This document shows positions 44,891 through 53,860 of a DNA stretch of 64,000 nt, one piece after another. The stretch spans positions 124,001 to 188,000 of the forward strand of contig NZ_JFBL01000002.1 of NCBI RefSeq assembly GCF_000597725.1, in the 5' to 3' direction. The position numbers and the translations under genes were made by a program. The stretch's first letter is position 1. Each line of letters starts with the position of its first letter. This DNA is from Sulfurospirillum arcachonense DSM 9755. GTDB lineage: Bacteria > Campylobacterota > Campylobacteria > Campylobacterales > Sulfurospirillaceae. Under the pieces are notes generated by a model, which saw only the letters and a program-made list of their open reading frames with translations, ran no database searches and had not been told where the DNA came from.

Positions 44891-44954
44891 AATTGGGTAA
44901 AATCCCAACGAAACAAAGTGTTAAGTAGGGATACGCAAGCCGAACGGACTTTGT
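44891..44954 (+). promoter_or_regulatory. Structured leader of atpE, class unknown
   Basis: Between pnp and atpE, TTGGG and CCCAA form a hairpin with loop TAAAAT. Then ACAAAGT (44913-44919) pairs with ACTTTGT (44948-44954) around a 28-base, relatively GC-rich loop that contains GGGATACGCAAGCCG. The spacing to the AGGAG site of atpE is about 15 bp, so it could affect translation. It does not match a riboswitch family I can name. A c-di-GMP-I resemblance was considered and rejected. Confidence 0.4.
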
Positions 44955-44980
44955 AAAATAAATTTTTTTAGGAGATTTTA

Positions 44981-45280
44981 ATGAAAAAGATTCTTTTTCT
45001 TATGGTAGCACTTGCATCAGTAGCATTTGCTGGTGAAGGTGAAATGCTTAAGTCATATTCAGTATTGGCTGCATCTGTTGGTCTTGGTTTAGCTGCACTT
45101 GGTGGAGCTGTTGGTATGGGTAATACTGCTGCTGCAACTATTGCTGGTACTGCTAGAAACCCAGGTCTTGGTGGAAAGCTAATGACTACAATGTTTATTG
45201 CTCTTGCAATGATCGAAGCACAAGTTATTTATGCACTTGTTGTTTCTTTAATCGCACTTTACGCAAATCCATTTATGTAA
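44981..45280 (+). CDS. atpE: F0F1 ATP synthase subunit c
   Basis: A 99-residue proteolipid that forms the membrane rotor ring. An N-terminal signal-like segment (MKKILFLMVALASVAFAGEGE) precedes the hairpin. Helix 1 is Gly/Ala-rich (LGLAALGGAVGMGN), the polar loop is ARNPGLG, and helix 2 has the ion-carrying Glu in ALAMIEAQVIYALV. Glu is followed by Ala, not the Ser/Thr of Na+ rings, so proton coupling is likely. Other ATP synthase genes are not adjacent, which is usual for Campylobacterota. GGAG lies 8 bases before the ATG. Confidence 0.96.
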   Translation: MKKILFLMVALASVAFAGEGEMLKSYSVLAASVGLGLAALGGAVGMGNTAAATIAGTARNPGLGGKLMTTMFIALAMIEAQVIYALVVSLIALYANPFM

Positions 45281-45286
45281 TAATTT

Positions 45287-45313
45287 GAGGCTATCTAAGA
45301 TAGCCTCTTTTTT
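45287..45313 (+). terminator. Rho-independent terminator of atpE
   Basis: GAGGCTATCT and AGATAGCCTC form a 10-base inverted repeat with almost no spacer (7-8 bp usable), followed by TTTTTT. It starts 7 bp after the atpE stop. Confidence 0.9.
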
Positions 45314-45337
45314 CCCTCTATAAAATTTTATACTTAT

Positions 45338-45423
45338 GCGACGGTGGTGGAATTGGTAGACACGCTACCTTGAGGGGGTAGTGCCTTACGGGTGTAGGAG
45401 TTCAAATCTCCTTCGTCGCACCA
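45338..45423 (+). tRNA. tRNA-Leu (anticodon GAG)
   Basis: The cloverleaf is complete. The acceptor is GCGACGG with TCGTCGC (one G-T pair). The D arm has GGAATTGGTAGACAC, the anticodon stem CTACC/GGTAG encloses TTGAGGG (GAG, reads CUU and CUC), and there is a long variable arm as expected for leucine. The T loop is TTCAAAT and CCA is encoded. It stands alone between the atpE terminator and the TRAP binding-protein promoter. Confidence 0.97.
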
Positions 45424-45489
45424 TGTTTTCAAAATTACTCATTTAAAAAAAAAATCAAACAAACACAAACATAAACAGTAAACTTTAAT

Positions 45490-45519
45490 TTGACATCTAG
45501 TAGTATCAATATATATTAT
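45490..45519 (+). promoter_or_regulatory. Promoter of the TRAP binding-protein gene
   Basis: A consensus -35 TTGACA (45490-45495) is followed by TATATT (45512) at 16 bp or TATTAT (45514) at 18 bp. A clear -35 is rare in this window, suggesting strong expression. Confidence 0.6.
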
Positions 45520-45536
45520 TATTTAAAGGAATACTT

Positions 45537-46619
45537 ATGATTATTAAATATCTTGCTAAATCAATATTGTCATTATTGATTATTTTAGCGTTTGCAATGA
45601 ATGCAAGTGCTAAAGAAAAGGTATATAAATGGAAATTAGCAATGTCATGGCCAAAAAATCTTACTCCACTTGCTTCTCCTCCTCAAAGATTTGCAAAATT
45701 AGTTAAAGAGATGTCAAATGGTCGTTTAATTATTGACGTACATGGTAAAAATAAACATAAAGCAGCACTTGGTGTTTTTGATATGGTGAAATTAGGTCAA
45801 TATCAAATGGCACATTCTGGTTCGTATTATTGGAAGGGCAAAGATATAAATACACTTTTCTTTACATCAATGCCTTTCGGTATGACTATGGACGAACAAA
45901 CTGCATGGTTTTATTATGGTGGTGGATTAGAACTTATGCAAGAAGTATATGCAAAGCATAAAATGTATTCATTCCCTGGAGGAAATACTGGTGTACAAAT
46001 GGGTGGCTGGTTTAGAAAAGAGATAAAAACTGTAGATGATTTAAAAGGCCTTAAGATGAGGATTCCTGGTTTTGCAGGAGAAATCATGGCAAAACTTGGT
46101 GTAAAATCTATAAATATCCCTGCTGGAGAATTATATACATCCTTAGAACGTGGTACTATTGATGCTCTTGAATGGGTAGGGCCAGGAATGGATATCAAAA
46201 TGGGTTTTTATAAAGTGGCACCCTATTATTATACGGGATGGCATGAACCTGCAAGTGAAATGCAATATCTAGTAAATAAAAAAGCATTTGATAAATTACC
46301 AAAAGATTTACAAACTATAGTAACAGTTGCTATGAAATCAACAGCATTTGATATGTATGCTGAAAATTATGATGCAAGCGCAAATGCTTGGGAACAAATG
46401 AAAAAAGAGTTTCCTAATATAAAAGTAAAAGAATTTCCTATGCCAGTTCTTAGAGCTATGAAAGCAGCTAATGATAAACTGATTCTAAAGTTAGAAAAAA
46501 AAGGACCTTTAACAAAAAGAATTATAGAATCACAAAGAAATTTTCTTAAAAAATCTCGTGAATGGACAAAGATATCGGAATATTCATATTTAAAAAATAT
46601 GACTGCTTTAGAAAAATAA
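45537..46619 (+). CDS. dctP: TRAP transporter substrate-binding protein (DctP/TakP type)
   Basis: A 360-residue periplasmic solute-binding protein. The signal peptide ends at NASA (cleaved before KEKVYKW). Family marks are FTSMPFGMTMDEQTAW, YSFPGGNTGVQMGGWFRKEI, the conserved Arg region LKGLKMRIPGFAGEIM, and ERGTIDALEWVGPGMD, the pattern of the TakP-like group that binds 2-oxo or hydroxy acids. The permease subunits dctQ and dctM lie 6.7 kb away beyond the kinase pair, so the binding protein is transcribed separately. A lactate or pyruvate ligand is inferred from the neighbourhood. Confidence 0.92.
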   Translation: MIIKYLAKSILSLLIILAFAMNASAKEKVYKWKLAMSWPKNLTPLASPPQRFAKLVKEMSNGRLIIDVHGKNKHKAALGVFDMVKLGQYQMAHSGSYYWKGKDINTLFFTSMPFGMTMDEQTAWFYYGGGLELMQEVYAKHKMYSFPGGNTGVQMGGWFRKEIKTVDDLKGLKMRIPGFAGEIMAKLGVKSINIPAGELYTSLERGTIDALEWVGPGMDIKMGFYKVAPYYYTGWHEPASEMQYLVNKKAFDKLPKDLQTIVTVAMKSTAFDMYAENYDASANAWEQMKKEFPNIKVKEFPMPVLRAMKAANDKLILKLEKKGPLTKRIIESQRNFLKKSREWTKISEYSYLKNMTALEK

Positions 46620-46624
46620 CTATT

Positions 46625-46649
46625 AAAGGTAGCCAAAGGCTACCTTTTT
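46625..46649 (+). terminator. Rho-independent terminator of dctP
   Basis: AAAGGTAGCC and GGCTACCTTT form a 10-bp stem with loop AAA, followed by TT after the stem, 6 bp after the stop codon. Confidence 0.85.
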
Positions 46650-46679
46650 CTTCAAAATATCTAAAAATCATACAAATTA

Positions 46680-46688
46680 TGCTAGAAT
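46680..46688 (+). promoter_or_regulatory. Extended -10 promoter of the NSS symporter
   Basis: TGCTAGAAT about 50 bp before the symporter ATG. A small stem (TAGATT/AATCTA) lies in the leader. Confidence 0.5.
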
Positions 46689-46739
46689 GAGCACTTTTAA
46701 TTAAATAGATTTTATAATCTAGAAGTGTAAGGACTTTAT

Positions 46740-48080
46740 ATGAATAAAGCTAGATTTAGCCGTTTAGGTTTTATTTTAGCTGCTGCAGGGAGTGCGGTAG
46801 GACTTGGTAATATATGGAAATTTCCATATATGACAGGAGAAAATGGTGGTGGTGCTTTTGTACTGATTTATTTATTTACGATTACATTTATTGGTTTATC
46901 ACTTTTTATTGCTGAAGTTTTATTAGGTAAAGCTTCACGTAATGATGCAGTAAGTACTTTTGAAGAATTAGCTCCAAAAAATGGGCACATTTGGAAATAT
47001 GCTGGTTTTATGATTTTTACAGGCTTATTGATTTTTTCATTTTATACAATAGTTATTGGCTGGATATTGAAATATATTTATGTTTCTGCGACATCATTGC
47101 CTTTAAATGCAAAAGAAGCAGGGGCTGCTTTTGGGGGAATGGTAACAACAGAAACTTTTACACAATTTGCATTTTTTAACTTAGCTTTTTTCATAATTAT
47201 GTTTATTTTATCAAAGGGTATTAAACAAGGTATAGAAAAAATAAATTTAATTTTAATGCCACTTTTAATTGGTATTTTATTAGCATTATTACTTTATGCA
47301 ACAACATTAAATGGTTTTTCTCAAGCACTAGACTTTTTGTTTGTTCCTGATTGGTCAAAAGTTACAAGTACAACAATAATTAAAGCTGTAGGGCATGCAT
47401 TTTTTACTCTATCCGTTGGTATGGGTACAATTATGACTTATGCTGCTTCTCTAAATAAAGATGCAAATATAGTAAGAGCTTCTGCAAGTGTAGCTATACT
47501 TGATACAGTCATAGCGCTAGTAGCAGGTATTGTAATATTTTCATTTGTCTTTAATGCAGGTGCAGAACCATCAGCTGGTCCAGGTTTAGTTTTCATCTCA
47601 CTTCCTACTATTTTTTCAAGTTTTGGAATTTTAGGAAATATTTTTAGTGTATCTTTCTTTGTAGCACTGGCTTTTGCAGGAATTACTTCAGCAGTTTCTA
47701 TTATTGAACCGGGTGTATTGTATATGAATACTAGATTTAAAATAAGCAGAATCAAATCACTTGTTATTTTAGGTTTTATTACTTATGGTATGGGTACAAT
47801 GGCACTGTTATCTAATGTTAAAGAGTATGCTTCTTACGTAACTTTTGGTGGTAAAGGTTTCTTTGATATTTTAGACTTTGCAAGTTCTTCTATCTTAATG
47901 CCATTAGGTGGAATTATCATTGCTATTTTTGTTGGTTATGTAATGCAAAAAGAGAGAGTTTATTCTTTATTAAAAGACCATACAAATGATAGTATATTTA
48001 ATTTATGGTATTTTTCGATAAAATATATAACACCAATTGGCGTATTAGCAATAATGATAAATGAATTATTCTTTAAATAA
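46740..48080 (+). CDS. Neurotransmitter:sodium symporter (NSS) family protein
   Basis: A 446-residue polytopic protein of the NSS/SNF family (LeuT fold), importing an amino acid or related solute with Na+. The hallmark is FILAAAGSAVGLGNIWKFPY in helix 1; GENGGGAFVLIYL in helix 2 and FVALAFAGITSAVSIIEPG in the second half are also typical. About 11 helices are expected, as in MhsT-type bacterial members. The solute is unknown. A short conserved gene follows 15 bp later. Confidence 0.92.
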   Translation: MNKARFSRLGFILAAAGSAVGLGNIWKFPYMTGENGGGAFVLIYLFTITFIGLSLFIAEVLLGKASRNDAVSTFEELAPKNGHIWKYAGFMIFTGLLIFSFYTIVIGWILKYIYVSATSLPLNAKEAGAAFGGMVTTETFTQFAFFNLAFFIIMFILSKGIKQGIEKINLILMPLLIGILLALLLYATTLNGFSQALDFLFVPDWSKVTSTTIIKAVGHAFFTLSVGMGTIMTYAASLNKDANIVRASASVAILDTVIALVAGIVIFSFVFNAGAEPSAGPGLVFISLPTIFSSFGILGNIFSVSFFVALAFAGITSAVSIIEPGVLYMNTRFKISRIKSLVILGFITYGMGTMALLSNVKEYASYVTFGGKGFFDILDFASSSILMPLGGIIIAIFVGYVMQKERVYSLLKDHTNDSIFNLWYFSIKYITPIGVLAIMINELFFK

Positions 48081-48095
48081 AAAGAGGTAAAATCT

Positions 48096-48356
48096 ATGAG
48101 AGATTTAGAGTTAAAAAATGTAATGAAGGTTGATGGAAGAGAGTTTTTGATTTCTACCATTAGTATGCATGTTCGTCACTCTTGGTTTGAAGATGATGTA
48201 AAAAAAGTTGTTTATGAAACTATGGTCTTTGAAGTTATTGACGATGAAGTGCAGTATCATCAAACAATTTTTAATGAACGTTATAATATGCCTGATGAAG
48301 CTATAGCAGAACATAGCGCTATTATTAAAAACCCTAAAAACTTTTTTATTATCTAA
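48096..48356 (+). CDS. Hypothetical protein, 86 aa
   Basis: An 86-residue acidic soluble protein preceded by GAGGT. It has no signal, membrane segment or recognised domain. Notable parts are STISMHVRHSWFEDDVKKVV and the C-terminal HSAIIKNPKNFFII. It is probably co-transcribed with the NSS symporter (15-bp gap) and ends just before a hairpin built from two TTACATGTAA copies. Function unknown. Confidence 0.65.
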   Translation: MRDLELKNVMKVDGREFLISTISMHVRHSWFEDDVKKVVYETMVFEVIDDEVQYHQTIFNERYNMPDEAIAEHSAIIKNPKNFFII

Positions 48357-48382
48357 ATATCTATCGTCGAAGTATTTAAGAA

Positions 48383-48424
48383 GATTACATGTAAAGGCTA
48401 CCCTTTACATGTAATCCTTTTTTT
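48383..48424 (+). terminator. Terminator made of two inverted TTACATGTAA copies
   Basis: A perfect 15-bp stem (GATTACATGTAAAGG with CCTTTACATGTAATC) and a 4-base loop are followed by seven T. Each arm carries one exact copy of the dispersed palindrome (48385-48394 and 48405-48414). It lies between the convergent 86-aa gene and lldP, and its T-run reaches the lldP stop. Confidence 0.88.
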
Positions 48425-50120
48425 ACATTGTTTTCATAAGTGGATCTGTAAGACCTAAAGTATACATACCAATAAGACCTATGATACCAGCTAATAAACA
48501 ATAATAGATTGTAGGAATAATAGTTCTTCTTAAAGTTTCACCTTCTTGACCAAGAAGGCCTACTGTTGCTGATGCTGCAACAACATTGTGAATAGCTATC
48601 ATATTACCAGCTGCTGCTCCAACCGCCTGAAGAGCTACCATAAATGCTGTAGATAGACCAAGTGCACCTGCAACACCAAATTGGAATTGAGACAACATCA
48701 TATTTGATACAGTGTTACTACCTGCAATAAATGCACCAAGTGCACCAACCATCGGAGCAAATAAAGGATAAATGTCGCCAACAGTTGCAGCAACCCAATC
48801 AGCCATAACTACTGGCATAGATGCTAAATCAGCACCATTTACACCAGAATTAATTAATATTCTTACTAAAGGAATTGTAAATACAAGGACAAATCCTGCT
48901 CCAAGCATTACTTTAGAACTTTCTCCAATAGAAGCACTCATTTCTTTCATTGTCATTTTATGTAAAAAGAAAGTAATTAAAACTACGAATGCCAAAATTC
49001 CACCAGGAAGATAAAGAGGAACTATAGAGTATCCAAGACCTTCTCCTAGAATATCTTTAAATGGAATAACTATTGATTTTGTAAATGCTTTTGCAGTATC
49101 GCTCACTCTTGTAAGAACTAAAATAGCAGCAACCAAAACATAAGGAATCCAAGCCTTTGTTAAAGACATATCTATTTTTTCATTCATAGCGTCCATTTTG
49201 ATTTCAAATTGGCTTACCCAGTGAACTGGCCACTCTTCACGAGGGGCAAAATCCCAAGTATTTTTAGGAATTAAAAAGCCACTTTTTGCAGCTAATACTA
49301 CGATTGGCATACCAACAAGGGCACCTATAATTGAAGGAAATTCTGCTCCTAAAAAAACACCTGTTAGAGCGTAAGGTATTGTAAAAGATATACCACCAAA
49401 TATAGCAAATGGTAAGATAGATAATCCTTCTGTCCAAGATCTATTTTTACCAAAAAATCGAGTCATCATAACAATCATAAATAGAGGAATTAATGTTCCT
49501 ACTGTAGCATGAACAATAGCAACTTCACTTGTAATTGCTTGAAGATATGTATCCCAATTAGAACCCATATCTAATAAAGTTTTTCCTATACCTTCACTGT
49601 CTAATCCTTTATTTACACCAATTAAAATTGGAGTACCGACAGCTCCAAAAGATACTGGAGTACTTTGAATCATCATACCAATCATAACAGCAGCCATAGC
49701 TGGAAAACCAATAGCAACCATAAGTGGGGCTGCAATTGCAGCAGGTGTTCCAAAACCTGAAGCTCCTTCTATGAATGAACCAAATAACCAAGCAATAATA
49801 ATAACTTGAATTCTTCTATCTGGACTTACATTGTTAAACCCTTTTCGAATAACCGCAATTGCTCCAGAGTGTTTTAGTGTATTTAAAAGTAAAATTGCAC
49901 CAAAAATAATCCATAGAACAGCAATTGTAATGAGAAGCCCTTGAATCGATGATGCTAAGACTCTATTAAAAGAAACATCCCAAACAAAAATTGCTACAAG
50001 TGATGTTATAACATACACAATTGGCATAGCTTTTTTTGCAGGCATTCTAAATCCAACAAGCAATAAACCCGCACTTATTAGAGGGAGTGCTGCAAAAAAT
50101 GCAAGTAATCCTAAACTCAT
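48423..50120 (-). CDS. lldP: L-lactate permease
   Basis: A 565-residue polytopic permease of the LctP family, importing lactate (and often glycolate) with protons. Family blocks include [37 protein letters not shown], and a C-terminal block with [18 protein letters not shown] and [18 protein letters not shown]. About 14 helices are expected. It diverges from the sensor kinase gene at 50283 and is near the lactate dehydrogenase at 55304, so lactate use is the likely theme. Confidence 0.95.
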   Translation of the reverse strand: MSLGLLAFFAALPLISAGLLLVGFRMPAKKAMPIVYVITSLVAIFVWDVSFNRVLASSIQGLLITIAVLWIIFGAILLLNTLKHSGAIAVIRKGFNNVSPDRRIQVIIIAWLFGSFIEGASGFGTPAAIAAPLMVAIGFPAMAAVMIGMMIQSTPVSFGAVGTPILIGVNKGLDSEGIGKTLLDMGSNWDTYLQAITSEVAIVHATVGTLIPLFMIVMMTRFFGKNRSWTEGLSILPFAIFGGISFTIPYALTGVFLGAEFPSIIGALVGMPIVVLAAKSGFLIPKNTWDFAPREEWPVHWVSQFEIKMDAMNEKIDMSLTKAWIPYVLVAAILVLTRVSDTAKAFTKSIVIPFKDILGEGLGYSIVPLYLPGGILAFVVLITFFLHKMTMKEMSASIGESSKVMLGAGFVLVFTIPLVRILINSGVNGADLASMPVVMADWVAATVGDIYPLFAPMVGALGAFIAGSNTVSNMMLSQFQFGVAGALGLSTAFMVALQAVGAAAGNMIAIHNVVAASATVGLLGQEGETLRRTIIPTIYYCLLAGIIGLIGMYTLGLTDPLMKTM

Positions 50121-50241
50121 ATTTAATCCTTTTGAAGTTTGTTTCCCCCATGATAATTTAACGAAATGACATTCATATGATTTTATAAAAATTGTTACTA
50201 AATCGACACTATTTTTTTATCATGTGTTTCTTTTTGGAATG

Positions 50242-50250
50242 TGCTATACT
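50242..50250 (+). promoter_or_regulatory. Extended -10 promoter of the sensor kinase
   Basis: TGCTATACT stands 32 bp before the kinase ATG in the 162-bp gap divergent from lldP. Confidence 0.5.
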
Positions 50251-50282
50251 TTCTCTAATTATTTATGTGAGGCAAATATTAG

Positions 50283-52490
50283 ATGAGGTTTGTATTATTA
50301 TTTATAATTGTTACTTTTGAGTTGTTTGCTACTACAACTCCTAAAAATATACTTTTAGTTCACTCATATCATAAAGGGTATAAATGGAGTGATGATATTT
50401 CAAAAGTATTTGAGAATAGATTTGAGCTCAGAGGGGATGCTCATATTACGACCATATATATGGATACAAAGCGGGTTAATACACCTACATATATAGATAG
50501 ACTTTTTAAACTTTATAAAGAACAATTCAAACAAAGAAATTTTGATTTAATAGTTACTGTGGATAATAATGCGTTAGCGTTTGTCATGAAATATCATGAA
50601 CAACTTTTTAAAAATGTACCAATAGTTTTTTTAGGTATTAATAATCTTGATGGATTTAAGATAAAAGAAAATAATAAACGTTCGTATATAACAGGTGTTG
50701 TAGAAGAAGTTGATATTGAAAAAAATATAGATTTGATTTTAAAAATACATCCTACTTTAAAAAAACTAGTGATTATTAATGATCATTCTCGTACAGGTTA
50801 TGCAATCAAAAAAGATATATATAGAGTTTTACCAAAATATAAAGATAAATTAGAGTTTGAATATATAGATGACATAGAAATTTCTAATTTAAAAAGAAAA
50901 GTAAAAAATTTATCTAATCATACAGCAATTTTATGGGTTCTTCTTTTTAAAGATAAAACAGGACAAAATTTTACGCATATAGAAAGTTTAAAAGTTGTAA
51001 GAAAAGTAGCTCGCGTTCCTCTATATGGACTTTGGGATTTTTATTTAGGAGAAGGAATTGTTGGAGGAGTACTTACAAGTGCAACAGCACAAGCATATTT
51101 TGCTTCTAAAATGGTCAGTAAAATACTCAAAGGTGCAAATCCAGAAAAAATTCCAATTTTAAAAAAAAGTCCTAATAAATATATGTTTGATTATAATGAG
51201 TTGCAAGCATATAATATACATATACCTAAAAATATGCAAATATATGAGGTAATAAATAAACCTTTTTCTTTTTATGAAGAGTATAAACATTTAGTTTGGT
51301 TAATATTTTCTATAATAGCTGTAATTACAGCCATACTAATTTTATTAGCTACAAATGTAGCAAGAAGAAAAAAGAGTGAATTAGCACTTACAAATCAATT
51401 GAAGTTTATAGGTGTTTTAATGGATACTATTCCAAACCCTATAAATTATAAAAATTTAAATGGACAATATCTTGGCTGTAATAAAGCTTTTGCAGAACTT
51501 CTTGGAAAGAAAAAAGAAGAGATTTTTGGAAGAAGTGTTTTTGATTTTTTTTCAAGAGAATGGGCAGTTGAACAAAGAGATAAAGATAAAGAGTTATTGA
51601 AAAATGAAGGTACAAATCAATTTGAAAAAACACTTCATCTTGCTGATGGTACATCAAGAGTAGTTACTTTTAACAAAACAGTATATTCAAATATAGATGG
51701 AAATATTGGTGGAATAGTGAGTGTTATGGATGATGTTACTGAGAGAATTCAGCAAAAACAATTTATGATCCAACAAAGTAAATTAGCTGAAATGGGTGAA
51801 ATGGTAGGAGCTATTGCACATCAATGGAACGAACCATTAGTTGAACTCTCAGCAATACTTCAAGATATGGAATTTAGTTATGCACAAAATGAGATGAGTG
51901 AAGTAAAGATGAAAGAGTTTGTAAATGAGTCTATGGTTCAGATACAATATATGTCACAAACACTGAAAGATTTTAGGAATTTTTTAAAACCGTCAACTAA
52001 AAAAGTTTTCTTTTGTGCAAAAAAAGCATTAGATGATGTACAAGAGATAATTGGAAGACAAGTATTTTATGCTCATATAAATCTGAATATTACATGTAAA
52101 GATGACTATGTTCAAGTTTATGGATATGAAAATGAATTTAAACAAGTACTTTTAAATATAATTAATAATGCAAAAAATAAAATTGTTTCTAAAGGATATG
52201 GAAAAAATATTAATATTACTATTGAATCAAAAGAAAAGAACACACATATAAAAATAAGTGATGATGGAAGAGCAATTTCAAAAAAAATAATCAATTTTTT
52301 ATTCGATCCTTATTTTACTACAAATAAAGATGGTACAGGATTGGGACTTTATATGGCAAAAGTAATAGTAGAAGATAAAATGAATGGTAAAATAGATGTT
52401 TATAACTATTTTGATAAAGCAACATTTGAAATAGTTGTCCCAAGTACTAATAATGGAGACTATAGTGAAAATATTACTATTAGAAGATAA
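50283..52490 (+). CDS. Sensor kinase with periplasmic substrate-binding-like domain and PAS
   Basis: A 735-residue membrane kinase. After a signal-like helix (1-16), a periplasmic domain (about 20-325) resembles ABC-type solute-binding proteins of the ABC_sub_bind family (NILLVHSYHKGYKWSDDI, then IVTVDNNALAFVMKYH, VPIVFLGINNLDGF). A membrane helix follows at about 337-360, then a PAS domain (about 390-490) and a kinase core with His513 in GAIAHQWNEPL. The ATPase has NKDGTGLGLYMAK. The regulator gene begins inside its 3' end. Position suggests it senses a carboxylate and controls the TRAP and lactate genes. Confidence 0.9.
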   Translation: MRFVLLFIIVTFELFATTTPKNILLVHSYHKGYKWSDDISKVFENRFELRGDAHITTIYMDTKRVNTPTYIDRLFKLYKEQFKQRNFDLIVTVDNNALAFVMKYHEQLFKNVPIVFLGINNLDGFKIKENNKRSYITGVVEEVDIEKNIDLILKIHPTLKKLVIINDHSRTGYAIKKDIYRVLPKYKDKLEFEYIDDIEISNLKRKVKNLSNHTAILWVLLFKDKTGQNFTHIESLKVVRKVARVPLYGLWDFYLGEGIVGGVLTSATAQAYFASKMVSKILKGANPEKIPILKKSPNKYMFDYNELQAYNIHIPKNMQIYEVINKPFSFYEEYKHLVWLIFSIIAVITAILILLATNVARRKKSELALTNQLKFIGVLMDTIPNPINYKNLNGQYLGCNKAFAELLGKKKEEIFGRSVFDFFSREWAVEQRDKDKELLKNEGTNQFEKTLHLADGTSRVVTFNKTVYSNIDGNIGGIVSVMDDVTERIQQKQFMIQQSKLAEMGEMVGAIAHQWNEPLVELSAILQDMEFSYAQNEMSEVKMKEFVNESMVQIQYMSQTLKDFRNFLKPSTKKVFFCAKKALDDVQEIIGRQVFYAHINLNITCKDDYVQVYGYENEFKQVLLNIINNAKNKIVSKGYGKNINITIESKEKNTHIKISDDGRAISKKIINFLFDPYFTTNKDGTGLGLYMAKVIVEDKMNGKIDVYNYFDKATFEIVVPSTNNGDYSENITIRR
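52090..52099. repeat. TTACATGTAA palindrome
   Basis: Exact copy in the kinase gene, encoding Ile-Thr-Cys-Lys. Confidence 0.8.
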
Positions 52491-53124
52491 TAAAAGGTTG
52501 AATGAAACCATAGTTAAAAGATTAGAAATAAAAGGTTTCGAAGTTCATAGTTTTGTTGATGGTGAAGAAGCTTATAATGCAATAGATAATGGCTATATCT
52601 GTTTTATACTAGATATAAATGTTCCTTCACTTGATGGTACAGAACTTTTAAAAAGAATTAGAGAGTACAATATGGATACGCCAGTTATTATTATAAGTTC
52701 AACCGTAGAGTTAGATGTTATTAAAAATTCTTATAGTTATGGCTGTAATGATTATCTTAAAAAGCCTTTTTTTATAGATGAGTTAGAAATTAAAATAGAA
52801 AAGTTATGCCATTTTGACAAAGATATTATTGAGATAACAAAGAACTATAAATTTAACTTTAAAGATAGTCTTTTAGAAATAGATGGTAAATCAGAGCACC
52901 TTTCACGAAAAGAGAGATTACTTCTTAATCTTTTATTAGCACAACGAGGAAAAGTTGTCTCATTTGATACCATACAAGCTATTGTTTGGGAAGGTAATTA
53001 CGCTAGTATAGACTCAATTCGCTCACTTGTTAGAAGAGTGAGAAAAAAAATTCCGATAGATTGTATAGAAACAGCTGTAGATGTTGGATATTTTTTAAAA
53101 AAAGAAGAATATTGTCAAGCATAA
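52465..53124 (+). CDS. OmpR-type response regulator
   Basis: A 219-residue regulator. The receiver has LLLEDN, Asp50 in FILDINVPSLDG, and Lys in YLKKPFF. The C-terminal winged helix (about 130-215) has SIDSIRSLVRRVRKKI and VGYFL, and is somewhat diverged. The start is set at GTG 52465, six bases after GGAG, which gives the usual MKILLLEDN beginning; upstream in-frame ATG and TTG codons lack such a site. It overlaps the kinase gene by 26 bases. Likely targets are dctQM, directly downstream, and perhaps lldP. Confidence 0.88.
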   Translation: MKILLLEDNKRLNETIVKRLEIKGFEVHSFVDGEEAYNAIDNGYICFILDINVPSLDGTELLKRIREYNMDTPVIIISSTVELDVIKNSYSYGCNDYLKKPFFIDELEIKIEKLCHFDKDIIEITKNYKFNFKDSLLEIDGKSEHLSRKERLLLNLLLAQRGKVVSFDTIQAIVWEGNYASIDSIRSLVRRVRKKIPIDCIETAVDVGYFLKKEEYCQA

Positions 53125-53167
53125 AATTAAGTATAAATATTTTATTTTTTGGTCACACATTATATTA

Positions 53168-53176
53168 TGGTAAAAT
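53168..53176 (+). promoter_or_regulatory. Extended -10 promoter of dctQM
   Basis: TGGTAAAAT about 148 bp before dctQ, leaving a long AT-rich leader in the 199-bp gap after the regulator. A second -10-like TATACT lies at 53210-53215. No other feature is seen in the gap. Confidence 0.4.
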
Positions 53177-53323
53177 ATCGGACTATTTTTATGAGAAGAT
53201 AATTTATTGTATACTCATTCAATTATTTTATAACTTGATGTTTTAGCATTAATATAAAAAATTGAATAAAGAGCCAATTTTTTATTTTGTTTATAAAAAT
53301 GACTGAATAGACTAAGGATAATA

Positions 53324-53860
53324 ATGTTGTTAAAATTAGAAAGAGCTTTTGATAAGTTTGCTGATTTTATAGGAAATATAACAGGTATCTTAATGGTGCT
53401 AATGATGATAAATGTATTTTTTGATGTAATCATGAGGTATTTTTTTAATACAGGTTCAATTGGAATGCAAGAGATGGAGTGGCATCTGTTTTCTATAGTT
53501 TTTTTATTGGGAGTTTCGTATTCATTAAAAGAAGATGGACATGTGAGGGTTGATGTTATATATGACAATTTAAATTATAAAAAGAAAGCCATTATAAATA
53601 TAGTCGGAACTTTTATATTTTTAATTCCATTTGCACTATTGATTGGATTTGGTTCATTAGAGTTTGTGCAAGAATCATTTCAAACAGCTGAAATTAGTGG
53701 AGACCCAGGCGGGCTTACTCACAGATGGATTATAAAATCATTTGTACCTGCTTCAATGGTACTTCTTTGTATTGTTGCTGTTGGTTTTATTATAAAAAAT
53801 ATTAATATGTATTTAGGATTACACGGACATCCTCATGACTTTAAAGAGGATTCGCAATGA
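53324..53860 (+). CDS. dctQ: TRAP transporter small permease DctQ
   Basis: A 178-residue inner-membrane protein with four predicted helices (about 18-40, 53-72, 88-110, 140-162), the small subunit of a tripartite ATP-independent periplasmic transporter. Typical signs are NVFFDVIMRYFFNTGSIGMQE and the EWHLFSIVFLLGVSYSLKEDGHV region (split: EWHLFSIVFLLGVSY / SLKEDGHV). It overlaps dctM by 4 bases. The matching periplasmic protein is probably that at 45537. Confidence 0.9.
   Translation: MLLKLERAFDKFADFIGNITGILMVLMMINVFFDVIMRYFFNTGSIGMQEMEWHLFSIVFLLGVSYSLKEDGHVRVDVIYDNLNYKKKAIINIVGTFIFLIPFALLIGFGSLEFVQESFQTAEISGDPGGLTHRWIIKSFVPASMVLLCIVAVGFIIKNINMYLGLHGHPHDFKEDSQ

Noticed and set aside
44912-44955. 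c-di-GMP-I or other known riboswitch before atpE
   Set aside because: GGGATACGCAAGCCG loosely recalls the GEMM core, but the second helix, tetraloop and receptor are missing. Reported only as an unassigned structure.
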